Position numbers and translations under genes: made by a program | Shown here: positions 1-12,165 of the stretch, piece after piece | Position numbering within the stretch: the stretch's first letter is position 1 | Layout of the letters: the number at the start of each line of letters is the position of its first letter | The notes under the pieces: generated by a model | The model's database searches: none | Told to the model about the DNA's origin: nothing | The model's input: only the letters and a program-made list of their open reading frames with translations | Assembly: GCF_033473495.1 (NCBI RefSeq) | Contig: NC_088937.1 | Coordinates: forward strand, 3,286,001 to 3,350,000 | DNA from: Cercospora beticola | Lineage: Eukaryota; Ascomycota; Dothideomycetes; Mycosphaerellales; Mycosphaerellaceae | Direction: 5' to 3' | DNA length: 64,000 nucleotides

Positions 1-778
1 TTTCTGGACAGGCAGACATCTTGCACCGACGCCACGCGTGGACGTACTGCAGCCAGTGCTGTCACGACCACGCCGGTACGAGCTTGTGTGGACAGGCTCA
101 TCTGCGCAATTCTACAGCTCTACTGTTCCAGACGGCCTGCCAAGTCGACTGCTGATGAGAGTGCGGGCAGCTGAGGCCAACGCCTTGCTTTCGCCTTATA
201 GTCGCCGTCTGCTATACACGCTGCGGTTGCGCGCGCAATCGATCACAATCAACACCCACGACGCTTGAATCATGAAGCTATTGTTACTAACGATTGCGGG
301 ACCAGAGCCATAGCTCTCCCCGACGCCGCCCACCTACGCTGCCGTCTGCCACGGAAGTCTATTTCTTGCCTCTTTGGCATTGGCGCTGCACCAGCAGGCG
401 ATCCGCTAACCTGAGCTATATGTCACGATTGGACAGTTGGGATCCAATCTTCCGCGAGTCCACCGTGCATACCCAAAAGCACTCAAAGAGCACTCGCCGG
501 CGCGCACCCATTCTCCTCCATGGACCTGACGTTACAGACTCGCGCACTCTCTGACAACCCAGCGCGCTTCAGCACCAACCCCCAGCGCGTGCTCAATGCC
601 CTGCCGTGCAACGCGCCATCAGCACTCATTCTGAGGCAGGCGAGGCCCGGATCTTCGTTCCGGACAGGGTACCGGACCTGCCGAGACAGCGACTGGACTT
701 CATCCGAATCGCTAAGACCGTCCTGAATCTGCGAACTTGCTGCACTGTCGTGCCAGAGTTTTCGCTTTGCCCGATCAC
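1..778. other. left-edge stretch, no gene recognised
   Basis: Short overlapping reading frames occur on both strands, but none has recognisable protein-like composition, a domain, or a good start context. The right-hand part probably holds the promoter and 5' leader of the PH-domain gene that follows. A gene ending just outside the window cannot be excluded. Confidence 0.4.
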
Positions 779-3763
779 ATGGATCTCCTTGCAGAGTGCC
801 CTGTGCAGTCGTCCGACACTTCAACCCAAGATGCCGACTACAAGCTCCCGGCATTATCACGATCGCAGACCACTCTCCATGTCACAGAATACCCTTCACC
901 TGACGGCCCGCCGCTGCCCAGTCCCACGGCCTCGATTCCTGTTTCTCCTTCAATAGCCTCCCCAACGACGGACAAACGAAAAAGTCTTCGATTGCGTCCC
1001 ACTGAGAGTCTTGATCGTCAACATGCAGAACCTCTCCCACTAAGCACCAGTCCGAAGACAACAACACCCCCGGAACTGCGTCCAAGAACATCCAAGATGT
1101 CGCTCTTCCACCTTTTCAGCAAACCCAAAGTCGAAAAGCTTCGTGGTTACGCGGAGACTGGCCTGGACGCCCCACCTCGCGGGATCTCCAACAGTGATAT
1201 CAAGAGGCCTGTGCGGCCCAGCAGGCCTGATGCTCATAATGGCAAACTGCAACCCTCGCCCTCGAGAACTGTCGATACTCCGAAGATTGCAAAGCCAATG
1301 CCCGAAGTGTCAGCACTACCAGCACCAAGCGAACGATCACCAAAGATGCGTACTTTCGAGCCACCGCCATTGTTCCAAGTATGGCCCCAGGCTATCAAGT
1401 CTGCATCGTTTGAGGTCTCTACTGTCACATCAGATAACAACGCTCCAAGGTCCAAGAACCGCATGCTCGGCGCGACCCTGTTCGTACCCGGAAGCGATTT
1501 ACAATCACTGCAGATGGGTTCGCCCAAAGACGGTGCTGAACCGCGAGCATCGACATCTACCAGAGTAGCAACGCGACAATCATCTATTACGGCAAGCAGC
1601 CTACCCACTAAGCTCATCGTCCTTGTGACCTCTGGATACCTGTTGCAATATGCTGCGACCGGACCCAACGATCGATATCCCGAGAAGATGTTGCAACTAC
1701 AGAAGGAAAGTGCCGCTTTTGCGTCGGACTTGATTCCAGGTAAACATCACGTTCTACAAGTCGTGCAATCCGTCAACGAACAAGGTGTCATGGCAGCACC
1801 ATCGACGGGCTTGCTTTCGAGGCTCGGACTGCGCAGTCAAACGGCACGCCGAACGACTACCACTTTTCTATTGGTCATGCCGGGGCCCGAGGAGATGAAG
1901 AATTGGATGACTACGATCAGGCAAGAGATTGAAAGACAGGGAGGCAAACACATTAGGTCGGACTCGTCGACCAACCGCGCTGATGTGAACGCGTCGGCAA
2001 AAAACGATCTGAAAAAGGCACTCAGTCTTACGCATCGGTACAAGGTCGTGCGGGCAAGCTCTATTCCCAATCTGGCGCTGGCTCAACAGCAAGCAGCCGA
2101 CGCGTCTTCACCATCAAAATTGGCAGCTGAAGAGCATCCCGCTGCTGAGCCCGAGAGAAAAGTTGATGAGCATCAACAATCGCCAGTTACCAACGATGTA
2201 CCGTCGCCGAGGCCACGCGCCAATTCAGACACGCCATCCACAAGTTCCTCGGTTGCCCCATCAGAGAATCAGAAGCAGCTCGACAAGCTACGTGATAGCA
2301 CAAGATCGTCACATGCTTCGACTATGGCGACCACAGTGGGGTCACTGGCTTCTCGTACGAACTCCATGTCATCAACGCCGCCAGTTGAGTTGTTAGCAAG
2401 GGACAGTCATGAGCCACAACAGGACTATTGGTCATCCAAAGGTCCTTACCGCAACCTCGCGTCCTACTCCCTGCCCAAGAGACGCTCCAACGTGCCTCTG
2501 CCACTTCTCTCTGAGCCTCTGAGTCCCAAGGCGCAAGCATTGCGCAGAGTAGAGAAGTCACTGGACTCAACAGTATTGCCCGCTGCTCAGGATAAACAAG
2601 CCACCGAGAGACAGAATGTGCCACAACTGCAGCATTTGAGCAAATCTGATGGCGACGTACGGCCAGAATCATTTCTGGGCGACTTGCCAGATCGCAGCAA
2701 ATGGGCAAGCACGAACTTGCCCGGGCATAAGTTTGTGGCCCAGCATGCCTCGACAAGCAACCCGACGCTTTCTGGGCGTGCGCTTCACTCTGGACAAACA
2801 AGACCGCTGAGAAATAGCTCCCAGTCCTTCAGCCTCCCTCTCAGAGTCAATCCAAGTGATGGTGTCTCGCAGCGAAGTGTCTCATCACGAAGTCCCAGAC
2901 CGACAGAGGCGGATCCAGATTTACGTTCTCCAGTACCAGCTGCGACGACCTTGATTGCGAAGGTGGATCCATCGCAACGCACGCCCAGCCCAAGCTACGG
3001 AGCTGCTCAAAGAATGTCGCTGACAACACCTGCAGTGGCCTCTGCAGGCCAATACAGGCGTGTGTCTCCTGCAAGGTACTCGCTTGTTCCTACTGGGGTG
3101 TCAGCCCTCCCGACTATCTCGACCTCATCTGCAGATGCTTTACGTCGCTCGCCATCAATGGCTTCCGTGCCAATAGGCATGTCCCCAGCACAGCAATCTG
3201 GCCCTCTTCGCCGACCCGCCTCCCTACAAGTACGAACAGATCACGCACCATTTCTGTCATCCATGCGATCTTCGCCGGGTTCACCAGATACACAGCTACG
3301 AGTTTCCACGACACCTCCTATTCGATCTTTGAAACCATCTCGATCAGCCAATCTTGTTCCGAACCGATCATCTAGCATTGCAGTTGTACCAACCTACGAA
3401 GAAGAAGGCGATCAAGCTATGCCTTTACCAGTCAGATCTGACTCCCCACCCAAAGTTCCACTCGTTCGAAAGGTCAGGACATCGACTTCGCTGCCCATGC
3501 TCGATCTGGGTATCCCGTTAGTTGGCCTAGGGCCTCCTGCGCCTCCACCTCAGGCACCCCTTCCTGAACTTCCTCCAGCGAGTCGACCTGGCAGCAGAGC
3601 CTCAGTGAGGCCTGAAAGCAGATCCGCGAGCAGGCAAGATTCGCACTCCATCCGCTGCTGCACACCCATCGGCGTAGCTATCAGTGATGCGCGGACGACT
3701 TCACCAATCGACCCTACCTCTCCCATCGGACGCACGAGTTTAGCCCTTCAAATCCCAGCATGA
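779..3763 (+). CDS. PH-domain, Ser/Pro-rich protein
   Basis: One long open frame of 994 residues from the ATG at 779. A pleckstrin-homology-like region lies at about residues 275-395: beta-strand-rich sequence around LIVLVTSGYLLQYA, ending in an amphipathic helix around EEMKNWMTTIRQEIE. PH domains usually bind phosphoinositides or protein partners at membranes. The rest is low-complexity Ser/Pro/Arg sequence with many SP and RxxS sites, as expected of a phosphorylated scaffold. The start is uncertain: the internal ATG at 1097 opens the sequence MSLFHLFSKPKVEK, which resembles the N terminus of related fungal proteins as I remember them, and would give 888 residues. The N-terminal 106 residues are disordered in character and could be leader sequence read through. 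No intron is needed. Function is inferred only from the domain; the specific role is unknown. Confidence 0.75.
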   Translation: MDLLAECPVQSSDTSTQDADYKLPALSRSQTTLHVTEYPSPDGPPLPSPTASIPVSPSIASPTTDKRKSLRLRPTESLDRQHAEPLPLSTSPKTTTPPELRPRTSKMSLFHLFSKPKVEKLRGYAETGLDAPPRGISNSDIKRPVRPSRPDAHNGKLQPSPSRTVDTPKIAKPMPEVSALPAPSERSPKMRTFEPPPLFQVWPQAIKSASFEVSTVTSDNNAPRSKNRMLGATLFVPGSDLQSLQMGSPKDGAEPRASTSTRVATRQSSITASSLPTKLIVLVTSGYLLQYAATGPNDRYPEKMLQLQKESAAFASDLIPGKHHVLQVVQSVNEQGVMAAPSTGLLSRLGLRSQTARRTTTTFLLVMPGPEEMKNWMTTIRQEIERQGGKHIRSDSSTNRADVNASAKNDLKKALSLTHRYKVVRASSIPNLALAQQQAADASSPSKLAAEEHPAAEPERKVDEHQQSPVTNDVPSPRPRANSDTPSTSSSVAPSENQKQLDKLRDSTRSSHASTMATTVGSLASRTNSMSSTPPVELLARDSHEPQQDYWSSKGPYRNLASYSLPKRRSNVPLPLLSEPLSPKAQALRRVEKSLDSTVLPAAQDKQATERQNVPQLQHLSKSDGDVRPESFLGDLPDRSKWASTNLPGHKFVAQHASTSNPTLSGRALHSGQTRPLRNSSQSFSLPLRVNPSDGVSQRSVSSRSPRPTEADPDLRSPVPAATTLIAKVDPSQRTPSPSYGAAQRMSLTTPAVASAGQYRRVSPARYSLVPTGVSALPTISTSSADALRRSPSMASVPIGMSPAQQSGPLRRPASLQVRTDHAPFLSSMRSSPGSPDTQLRVSTTPPIRSLKPSRSANLVPNRSSSIAVVPTYEEEGDQAMPLPVRSDSPPKVPLVRKVRTSTSLPMLDLGIPLVGLGPPAPPPQAPLPELPPASRPGSRASVRPESRSASRQDSHSIRCCTPIGVAISDARTTSPIDPTSPIGRTSLALQIPA

Positions 3764-4493
3764 ACGAACGAAACTTCACAAAAATTACGACCAAAACCTG
3801 TTTAAGACGACCGTCTCACGACGATTTCGATTCAACGACAAATGTGTGATTAATCAAAAATTTCTATTTCTTATGAAAAGCATGCACCGGGCAACTGGAA
3901 GGCATTGCTGACGGATTTACCTGTTATGCTGGGATTTTGTTATTCCTTTGGAGCAGTGCTACGCTATCGAAGGGCGTGAAACTGCATTGAATGCTTCTTA
4001 CGAGCTCAGATCGAACCATCTCTCTTAGTTCTTAATGATACCCCCAATAGTACGCGCGAAAGTTGCGCCAGACGAAAGCAAGGCCAACAGTAGTGGCACC
4101 AATAGTCATAATGCGAGACATTGTATCAATATCGAAAGAATACCACGACTCATTCAAAGCATCACAACGAACATACTTTTCTCGCCCAAGATAACCAAGT
4201 TGGAAGGAATGAAAAATAACATTTCGTGGGGCGTGCGCTGTTCCTTGTTCGTCTTTTCATCGAAAGAGCGCAAACCATATTGACTACACTCGCTCTGATC
4301 AGGCAGGTAGCCTTCGGCACATATCCTCGGGATACAATTCTGCAAAATGAGCTATTATATGGCACGCAGGAAGAAAAGATACAAAGAACTTTCGAACTTT
4401 TGCCTGTCGCAAGCCAGGAACTTAAATGTCGGCAGGTCATTGTCACGAACATGCAGCTAGGAGGTAGCTGGTTGTTTTTACACCAGGTGTATG

Positions 4494-4513
4494 TATGCAG
4501 TATGCAGTATGCA
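4494..4513. repeat. 7-bp tandem repeat, about 3 copies
   Basis: The unit TATGCAG occurs twice in full and once without its last base. It lies in the gene-poor stretch; no function is suggested. Confidence 0.8.
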
Positions 4514-5850
4514 AAGGCAAGGTGAATTCGTTAGTGCAATGCGAGTTCGTGGAGCTATGAGCTGTGAGGTTATACTGACATGTATACTTCATCGCAGCTC
4601 TCCTCTCCAAGAATGTACTCGTGATGTGGGAGGATACTTTTGTTGCTACAGTATCGTATAAGTATACCAAAGCAAGGCGGCGAGCGTATGGCCGGCGGCG
4701 GCAGGTGACATGACGCAAGTCATTGCCACTGTTGAGTGCGGAAGATGATTGTGTTTTGAGTTTTGCCTGCTATTGGGTTGCGGGAGGGGGCTTCACCTAT
4801 AACGCGCCGGCGTTATACATACACCTGGTTGTCGATGGTTGTCGCTGCTTGGCTGAACTGGAGATCCCGGTTGCCCAACCTAGAAGAATTGTGAGCTATG
4901 ACGTTGGCGGCAGTTGCAAATGGTTCGTGAGTCGTGGTTGAGGAAGGGCTGGAGGGCTGGTCACAAGGTCGGTCCGTGATGGATTGGGTTGTTATTGTTT
5001 TCAGGCTCGCCGAGTTGGCGCCGGGAAGTTCAGTGGCGTATAGGTGTCGTGCGTTTTGTGGTTGATGGTGGACAGGTTTTGCGGCTTGACGGTGGAGCGG
5101 TCTCGAGAGAGGGAGTATGCCTGATTGTAGGGAAGGTGGCGTCTTTGGTACCTCAAGGGCTTGTTGACAGTCATCGTTCGCGGATGACGAGGTTTCGCGC
5201 CGGTGCTGTAACTCCACACTGTCAACGCATTGGGCTCACAACGTCGATCTAGATTCTAGATCACACTTGACACAGGCGATATATCGGAGCTTTTGAGGCG
5301 GCCGGGTTCCAGCATGTTTACTGCCTCTTGAGAATGCTTGTCTATAAGACCAGGTTACTGATCCTCTATCACATCGACCATTCTCGGTCCGCCTCTTCTA
5401 AACAATACGACCGGAGGTGTCTCGTGGTTGGCAGTCTTTAACTTACGGCATTCGTCCGAGTGCCGTGCCGTACGTGCTCAGATCCAGATCGTTCTCGACG
5501 AAGGCACAGACAACGACGCCAACGCTCGTTCACCCGATCCAGGCTCTCCCCAGACATTGTTGAAGCCTCTTTTGAGGGCCCACAACAGACGTTCTGGAGC
5601 AAATCGTGGAGTGACTTTTTTCATTGCCGAGAAAGGTACATATACCAGTAATGTCTCGATTCGATCCGACGATCTAAAAGATGCTGATGTTCCACGTTTG
5701 AGCATGTACTTGGTTTCGTTCCGATAGCTGGAGACGGACTGATCAGACGCTCGAGCGCTGCAGCCAATCGCCTCTGCTCGACTTACATCTACTAGCAAGC
5801 TGAAGCCAAATGGCTAGCATTGAGAGGACAATACATGCATGCCGAGAGCA

Positions 5851-5880
5851 GTGGTATTCAGTGGTATACAGTGGTATTCC
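5851..5880. repeat. 10-bp tandem repeat, 3 copies
   Basis: Three consecutive copies of a 10-base unit close to GTGGTATTCA (the second has TATACA and the third TATTCC at the end). It sits inside the gene-poor stretch and is likely a small slippage-derived repeat. Confidence 0.85.
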
Positions 5881-7642
5881 AAAACCTGCAGATTTCAATC
5901 CATTGATGCGTCTTATCCAGCTTCCCATATTCCACACGTGCTGTCACGCGGCTCGCATCGTAGACTTCGTTTTTCTGGTTGGGCGCCCTGGGCCTTCTGC
6001 TCCATTGGGTGGTCTTGTGTGTCGCCTGCACATACCTCTGTTGGGAACACACTGCATAAACTGAGATGAGGTCAACGAACCTGATCATATCATGCGCACG
6101 GATTGAGATGTCTTGGTCGCAGGGTGCCTGAAAGACAGGAGCTTGGGACATATTGAGGTCCCGATGGCAGGAGGAAACATGGATGCTTGCGACGCACAAT
6201 GAATGATTCTCGCTCAGCTCTCAGCGTGTATATGATCTCACTTCAGTGCCGTGGTTGTATGCAGAAGTCGAGATGCCGCACGCTGAGCAGAGGCGGGTCA
6301 GTGGTACTTTGTCGAAGTCTCAGGCGTCAGGTGCTCTGTCGATGCCGGCACTGCCTTCGGTCTGTACAGAGTCACGACAGAAAGAAGTCGTTGCTTCCAG
6401 CGACACTCCGTTGCCGCTTAGTCTTGCCTCATTGTCGCTCGAATGCTCTTGTGAAATTGCTCATTGTCGCCCTCAGTTTGGAAGGAGTCACGCGGTCAAC
6501 AATAGGCAGTCATGCCAGCTCCGTCTTCATAAGTCAGTTGCAATCGTGATGCCTACCCACACCACTTCTTGAACTCCAATACTTATCAAACACGCCATCA
6601 TCAGTATAAGCTCGGCTTCGGGCGTTGATCGACTCTCCACAAAGCGCTCACGCCGGGAGGCATCGGATTCGTGCAGCTGTCTCGGTCGATGGCTCGCAAG
6701 CAGCACAATGGCATCCTGAATCTTGCTGCCCCGCTGGCAGCGTCTGGGCGATGCACTTGGAACAGGATTGCTACCACGCCCCATGATGCGGAGAGCAGTG
6801 ACGCCGGCTCCATCACGATCGCGGAACGGACAGGTGGTGGCAGCGCGGTGGTACGGACCATTCCCAGGCACGAACCACGACCGAGCGGAGAATTGCATTG
6901 CTCGGCAGTGCCGCTGGGCTGACTGGACTCGAGCTGATGCGCGTGTATATGATGCGAAAAGACCAGAATATATGTCACCGCCCGCGCAGCTTCGTGCCGT
7001 GGCAGACGCGATCGAGCCAATGTACGCGAAAAGCTGGTGTCGCTCGCCTGTCCCAGCCTCAAAAACGCGTGAAGCAAACGCCAATGTCACGCAAAGCGGG
7101 CGATGCCGCGCATTTGAGCGGGGCTCTAGTCAAAGCCTACCCAAAGTTGCTGTACCACCGACTCTCAGGTAGATGAGATCTCGACAGATGTGGTTCAGGA
7201 GAGTGGCATGCGACACTTGTGCATACGGACTCCAGCAAGACACGTCGGTCTGCCACTGTACGCGTGACTGAGCGTGTCGAAAAGCGCGTTGGCCAAAGTG
7301 TCGATGCTTTCAATGCCGCCGAGCTGGTGATCTTCGGGCCACACGCGAAGCTGCTTGACGCACAGTCCTTCGCGTTCGTTGGCTCTTAACCGCGATCCTA
7401 CTCTGCATTCCAACTTCGACACGGCCACCACTGCACGACCTTTCTCGACCTCATCACCCTCCTACCATCTTACCTTGTACCATGGACACGCTCACTCACC
7501 AATAGTCACTCTCTACAACACACTGTACGACTAGTTACGCGTCGATATCAAGCGGGGCACGCTCGCACCTCAGCCTCGAAAATCTGCACCATCTGCACGC
7601 CCGACGTGTCGAGGCATCGCGTGCCTACATACTGCAGACACC

Positions 7643-9227
7643 ATGGACACTCCGCTGGGTGCCAGGCAGTCTGCACTGCCTTCACAAGAGAAGAAAGAAT
7701 CACAACCGCCGCGTCCAACGCTGCTGCCGGCCTTTGAGCCCTTCTCACCTTTCTCATCCTCACCAGGCCTTCCCAGGCCGGCCAAACGCAAGTTTGACGA
7801 GACTTTCGACAACCGCCAACAGCATTATCCTACTCCAGTACCTACCTCATCAACAGGTATCCTCACATCATCGTCGCCGGCGCGTCAGACGCGTCCGGGA
7901 CTCCAACGCACGGTCTCGGCTCTTTCTGAACGCGCTCCCTTGGGCGACGTGCCATGCCTCACCCTCTCACGTAACGGTGAACCATTGCTCATGGGACGTT
8001 CGAGCAACTCGTCCGACTACCAATTTCCTGCCAATCGTCACATTTCGCGTACACACGTGAGCGCCATATATCACGCTCCAGATATGGAATATCCGCGGGG
8101 AAGGATCACAATTGAGTGCCTCGGCTGGAATGGAGCAAAAGTACACTGCGGTGATGAAGTCAGGGACCTGGCAAAGGGTGACACGTTCGAATCGAGCAAC
8201 GTGACAGCGCAAATCATGGTCGACGTGCAAAGTACGCGTGTAATGCTCGCGTGGCCGAAGGGTGATTCTCGGGATCCAGCATCGGTCGAGCCCAGGTCAC
8301 CATGGGCCCAAGACTCTCCAACTCAACCACGCCTTGGTTCAGGTCACATTGCTTCAAGTCCGCCTATCATGCTGCCGTCGCCGCGTCCAGCCTCACCAAT
8401 CTCACCAACACCCAATCACAACCTTGGTGCCTCGTTCACTGAAACGTTCCGCGTGGATGAGCCCGTCCAAGTCTATCAAGACAATGACTCCGAGGAGGAC
8501 GCGCCTTTTGACGCCGAGGCAACTCCAGAACCGATTGCTCCTCTCTCTGAAGGCTCGCCAACTCCAACGCGTGCCGTCTCTGCATCGCAGGAGCTCCAAA
8601 GCTTCGCGTCAGAGCAAGAAGAGTTCTCTGAGCATGATGAAGAGAATGATCCAGTTGTGCATTCGTTCGGGCCCTTCGGTGCTAACCTGCTTGACAAGCT
8701 CGACTCCTTCCACGCGAAATCTCCTGAGCGCAAGCGTAAACCATTGAAGGCCACCACCAACTCACCAAGTCGCCATGCTTCTGCGCCTCCAGTCAACACA
8801 AGTCCGGTGAAGAATCATGTCATCAACCAGTTGGCATTCTCTCGTATTCACGCTCTGCCATTGTCGACGATCCATAGCCAGCTGCCTCCAGAGTACCGTG
8901 GTGCCATGGCTAAACCGTCCGATCGTGAAGCACGAGATATCCTGACCACCGCGGACCTGAAGACCATTCTCGATGGCATCCCGTGTGTTGGAGAGATCAG
9001 TCGCGAGGGTAAAGATGCTGCCGGCAAACTGCTTGAGAGCGAATTTTACTACGTCCCAGAGATGGACACAGATGTGCATCGTCGCGATGCCGTCGCAAAT
9101 AGCCTGGGTAAGACCAGCATTCGCGCTGCACGAAAGCAGCACAAGGTATGTTCCCGCACTCATCATATCCTCATCCACAATACTTACGATCGCCCAGCAA
9201 TATTACTGGAAGCGCCCACGCTTTTAA
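7643..9227 (+). CDS. FHA-domain nuclear protein (Tos4/Plm2-like)
   Basis: Two exons, 7643-9145 and 9198-9227, joined across a 52-nt intron (GTATGT..CCCAG); 510 residues. A forkhead-associated domain lies at about residues 103-215, with the phosphothreonine-binding signatures MGRSS (residue 117 on) and RHISRTHVS (132 on). FHA domains bind phosphothreonine peptides. The middle is acidic and Ser/Pro-rich. The C-terminal part has a second conserved-looking block (about 440-510) with EFYYVPEMDTD and the terminal KQYYWKRPRF, which is completed only by the 9-codon second exon. Reading on without the splice would lose this end. The architecture (N-terminal FHA plus a short conserved tail) recalls the G1/S-linked chromatin proteins Tos4/Plm2 of yeast, but that name is tentative. 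The ATG has a good context (ACACCATGG). Confidence 0.8.
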
Positions 9228-9861
9228 GCACGAGGCCCCAGTGCGCATCATGATCGCTATGGTAACGACATGTCGGCGCCTTTCCATGAGCATAGTTATG
9301 CCTGTTCTTTTTTCTGTTCTGGTACTATCGCGCAGATTCCCCAGCATAGCGACGTGTTTGGTTACAATGACGACCAACTATTAAGAGACGGTGGAGTGTG
9401 GTTCTGCATGGAGGGCGTTCTCGAGGCGCATACTGTTCGCTCGTTATGGTGTTCGCGTCGCAATGAATCGTGGACGGCGCGGGGATTCGAGCGGTGTGGG
9501 GTATCCGACGACGGGTTCCGGCGTCTCGTCGTGCAATGCGAATCAAAAGATGAGAAGAAAAGTGTTAGAGAATGCAGGTGTAGAAGACATGCGGGAGACA
9601 AGAAATGAAAGTCATGTTTGTTTTGATGATCTCGAGTTCCATGTTGTTCGGTGCGGTTATCGAGGGGAAGTGGACTGACGTGATGTCCCTCCGCGCACTA
9701 GCGTTTCGGCGGAAGCCGAACCAATTGTAGGTCGATCGCAAGACCAGGGTCCATCGAGCTTACCTTTGGTGTCTCCAGGCTTCAATAATGTTCATTCCCA
9801 TCTTCTGCTGACAACACACATACGCTCCACCGCCAGCGTCGTGCATCGACCATACACCACA
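9228..9861. other. intergenic, FHA 3' end to PPT1 promoter
   Basis: No gene seen. Small overlapping frames around 9270-9680 lack protein-like features. The right end carries the leader of the thioesterase gene; an in-frame upstream extension to 9766 begins at a non-ATG codon and is unlikely to be used. Confidence 0.5.
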
Positions 9862-10962
9862 ATGTGGTCCCTCCTATCCCTCCCCACCGTCCTCTCAACC
9901 CTCGCATATACCACATCCGCCTCCGTCCTCCAACAACACCCTCTCGAAGCTCCCTCCCCACAAAAGCCCTTGCCACTCCTCATCTGGCACGGCCTCGGAG
10001 ACCAATACGACAACGATGGCCTCCACACCGTCGGCGACCTCGCCAAAGAAGTCCACCCAGGCACACACGTCTACTACATTCGTATCGACGACGACGGCTC
10101 CCAAGACCGTCAAGCCACTTTCCTAGGAAATCTCACCGAACACATTGAGAAAGTCTGCACCGACATTCGAAACAATAAACATTTATGGAACTCTCACAAA
10201 AACGAAAGCGTAAAAGTCGACGCTCTGGGATTTTCTCAAGGAGGTCAATTCCTTCGAGGACTGGTCCAAAGATGTGAAGGATTAAATGTGCGGAGCTTGG
10301 TCACATACGGTTCACAACATAATGGAATCTCCGAAATCAAAGCTTGCGGAACATGGGATTTCCTCTGTAAAGGCGCTTTAGCATTAATGAAAGGAAATGC
10401 TTATACGGAATATGTTCAGAGTCGCGTTGTACCAGCACAATACTATCGCACAATAAACGAGACCACCGGGGAGCCTGTGGATGCGTATTTAGAGCATTCG
10501 AATTTTCTGGCGGATGTTAATAATGAGAGGAAAGAGAAGAATGAAGTGTATAAAGAACGATTAGCGAAGTTGGAGAAGTTTGTTATGGTTTTGTTTGAGG
10601 ATGATACGACTGTGATTCCGAAGGAGAGTGGGTGGTTTGCGGAGGTCAATGGTACGACGGGGAAGGTTACGCCGCTGAGGGAGAGGAGGATATATAAAGA
10701 GGATTGGATTGGGTTGAAGAGGTTGGATGAGAAGAAGGGGTTGGTGTTTGAGACGACGAAGGGGGATCATATGCAGCTTGATGATGAGGTGCTGGCGAGG
10801 ACGTTTGAGAGGTTTTTTGGGCCGGAGAGGGAGTTTGGATTGATTGAGGAGGAGGGGAGAAGGGTTGCTGCTAGGCCTTGTAGTGGGAAGAAGAAGAGTT
10901 GGGAGAGGAAGATTGAGGAGTGGAGGAGTGGGTTTGATAAGCCGATCAAGGAGTACCTGTAG
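9862..10962 (+). CDS. PPT1: palmitoyl-protein thioesterase
   Basis: A single exon of 366 residues starting at the ATG at 9862 (context CACAATG). It begins with a signal peptide (MWSLLSLPTVLSTLAYTTSA). Alpha/beta-hydrolase features are in the expected order: HGLGD oxyanion region near residue 52; nucleophile Ser125 in GFSQGGQ; an Asp-containing FEDDTTVIP segment followed by the SGWF motif typical of PPT1 enzymes; and the catalytic His303 in KGDHMQL. The family removes thioester-linked fatty acids from cysteine residues of proteins during lysosomal/vacuolar turnover. Length fits the fungal family, with a somewhat longer basic C-terminal tail. Codon use drifts to G-rich in the 3' half, where runs of GAG/AGG codons appear. 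Strong family call. Confidence 0.93.
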   Translation: MWSLLSLPTVLSTLAYTTSASVLQQHPLEAPSPQKPLPLLIWHGLGDQYDNDGLHTVGDLAKEVHPGTHVYYIRIDDDGSQDRQATFLGNLTEHIEKVCTDIRNNKHLWNSHKNESVKVDALGFSQGGQFLRGLVQRCEGLNVRSLVTYGSQHNGISEIKACGTWDFLCKGALALMKGNAYTEYVQSRVVPAQYYRTINETTGEPVDAYLEHSNFLADVNNERKEKNEVYKERLAKLEKFVMVLFEDDTTVIPKESGWFAEVNGTTGKVTPLRERRIYKEDWIGLKRLDEKKGLVFETTKGDHMQLDDEVLARTFERFFGPEREFGLIEEEGRRVAARPCSGKKKSWERKIEEWRSGFDKPIKEYL

Positions 10963-11480
10963 ATGATTGTGTATACGAGTTACGAGTTCATGTTTTGTGA
11001 AGGGATGACGCCTGATCGATCAGTCTCGACATTGCTGCTCTGTCGAATGCTACGCGTGTCCGGGTGACGTTATGGCGCGTTGAAGACGTATACATCAAAA
11101 CCACGAAGTCATTGCGGGCTCGACGGGCACACGCTTTGACGATCTGGCATTTCCCAGATCATGCACGACTGCACGATGGAGAGGAAAATCACAGCAAGCC
11201 AGGATGAGCGAAAGCAAAACCAACAGGTCCAACACATCTTTCTTCGAAGTCCCAGTTGTCATTTCAGAGCGTATCGAGGTCATATGCAGGAGTCAAGTTG
11301 ACGCCATGATATCATGCGTCCATAGCCGTCCTTCTCGCACTACAATTCCTCTTGCCATTTGCCCACGTTTTCCATGCAAGCAGCAGCAGCAATAGAAGAC
11401 ACCACTCCATCTGATTGTTGTGAAATTGCCAACCAACGAACTCCTCCATGCATTCCGCGAAATCGTGAGGGGCGAGTCGT
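10963..11480. other. convergent 3' region between PPT1 and UBI-L40
   Basis: The two flanking genes face each other, so this 518-bp stretch holds both 3' untranslated regions. No coding feature seen. Confidence 0.5.

Positions 11481-12165
<685 letters not shown>

Larger units (their letters stand above)
3764..7642. other. 3.9 kb gene-poor intergenic region
   Basis: No convincing coding gene. The first 500 bases are AT-rich (3' flank of the PH gene). Frames of 60-190 codons exist on both strands (the longest is on the minus strand at 6527-7090), but they overlap each other in several frames and show no recognisable domain. Small tandem repeats occur at 4494-4513 and 5851-5880. The last few hundred bases are the likely promoter and leader of the FHA gene. 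A non-coding transcript or a fast-evolving small gene is possible but not visible. Confidence 0.5.

Noticed and set aside
6527..7090. 187-codon minus frame
   Set aside because: Overlaps several other frames in the same DNA, Arg/Ser/Ala-biased shadow composition, no recognisable motif or splice partners.
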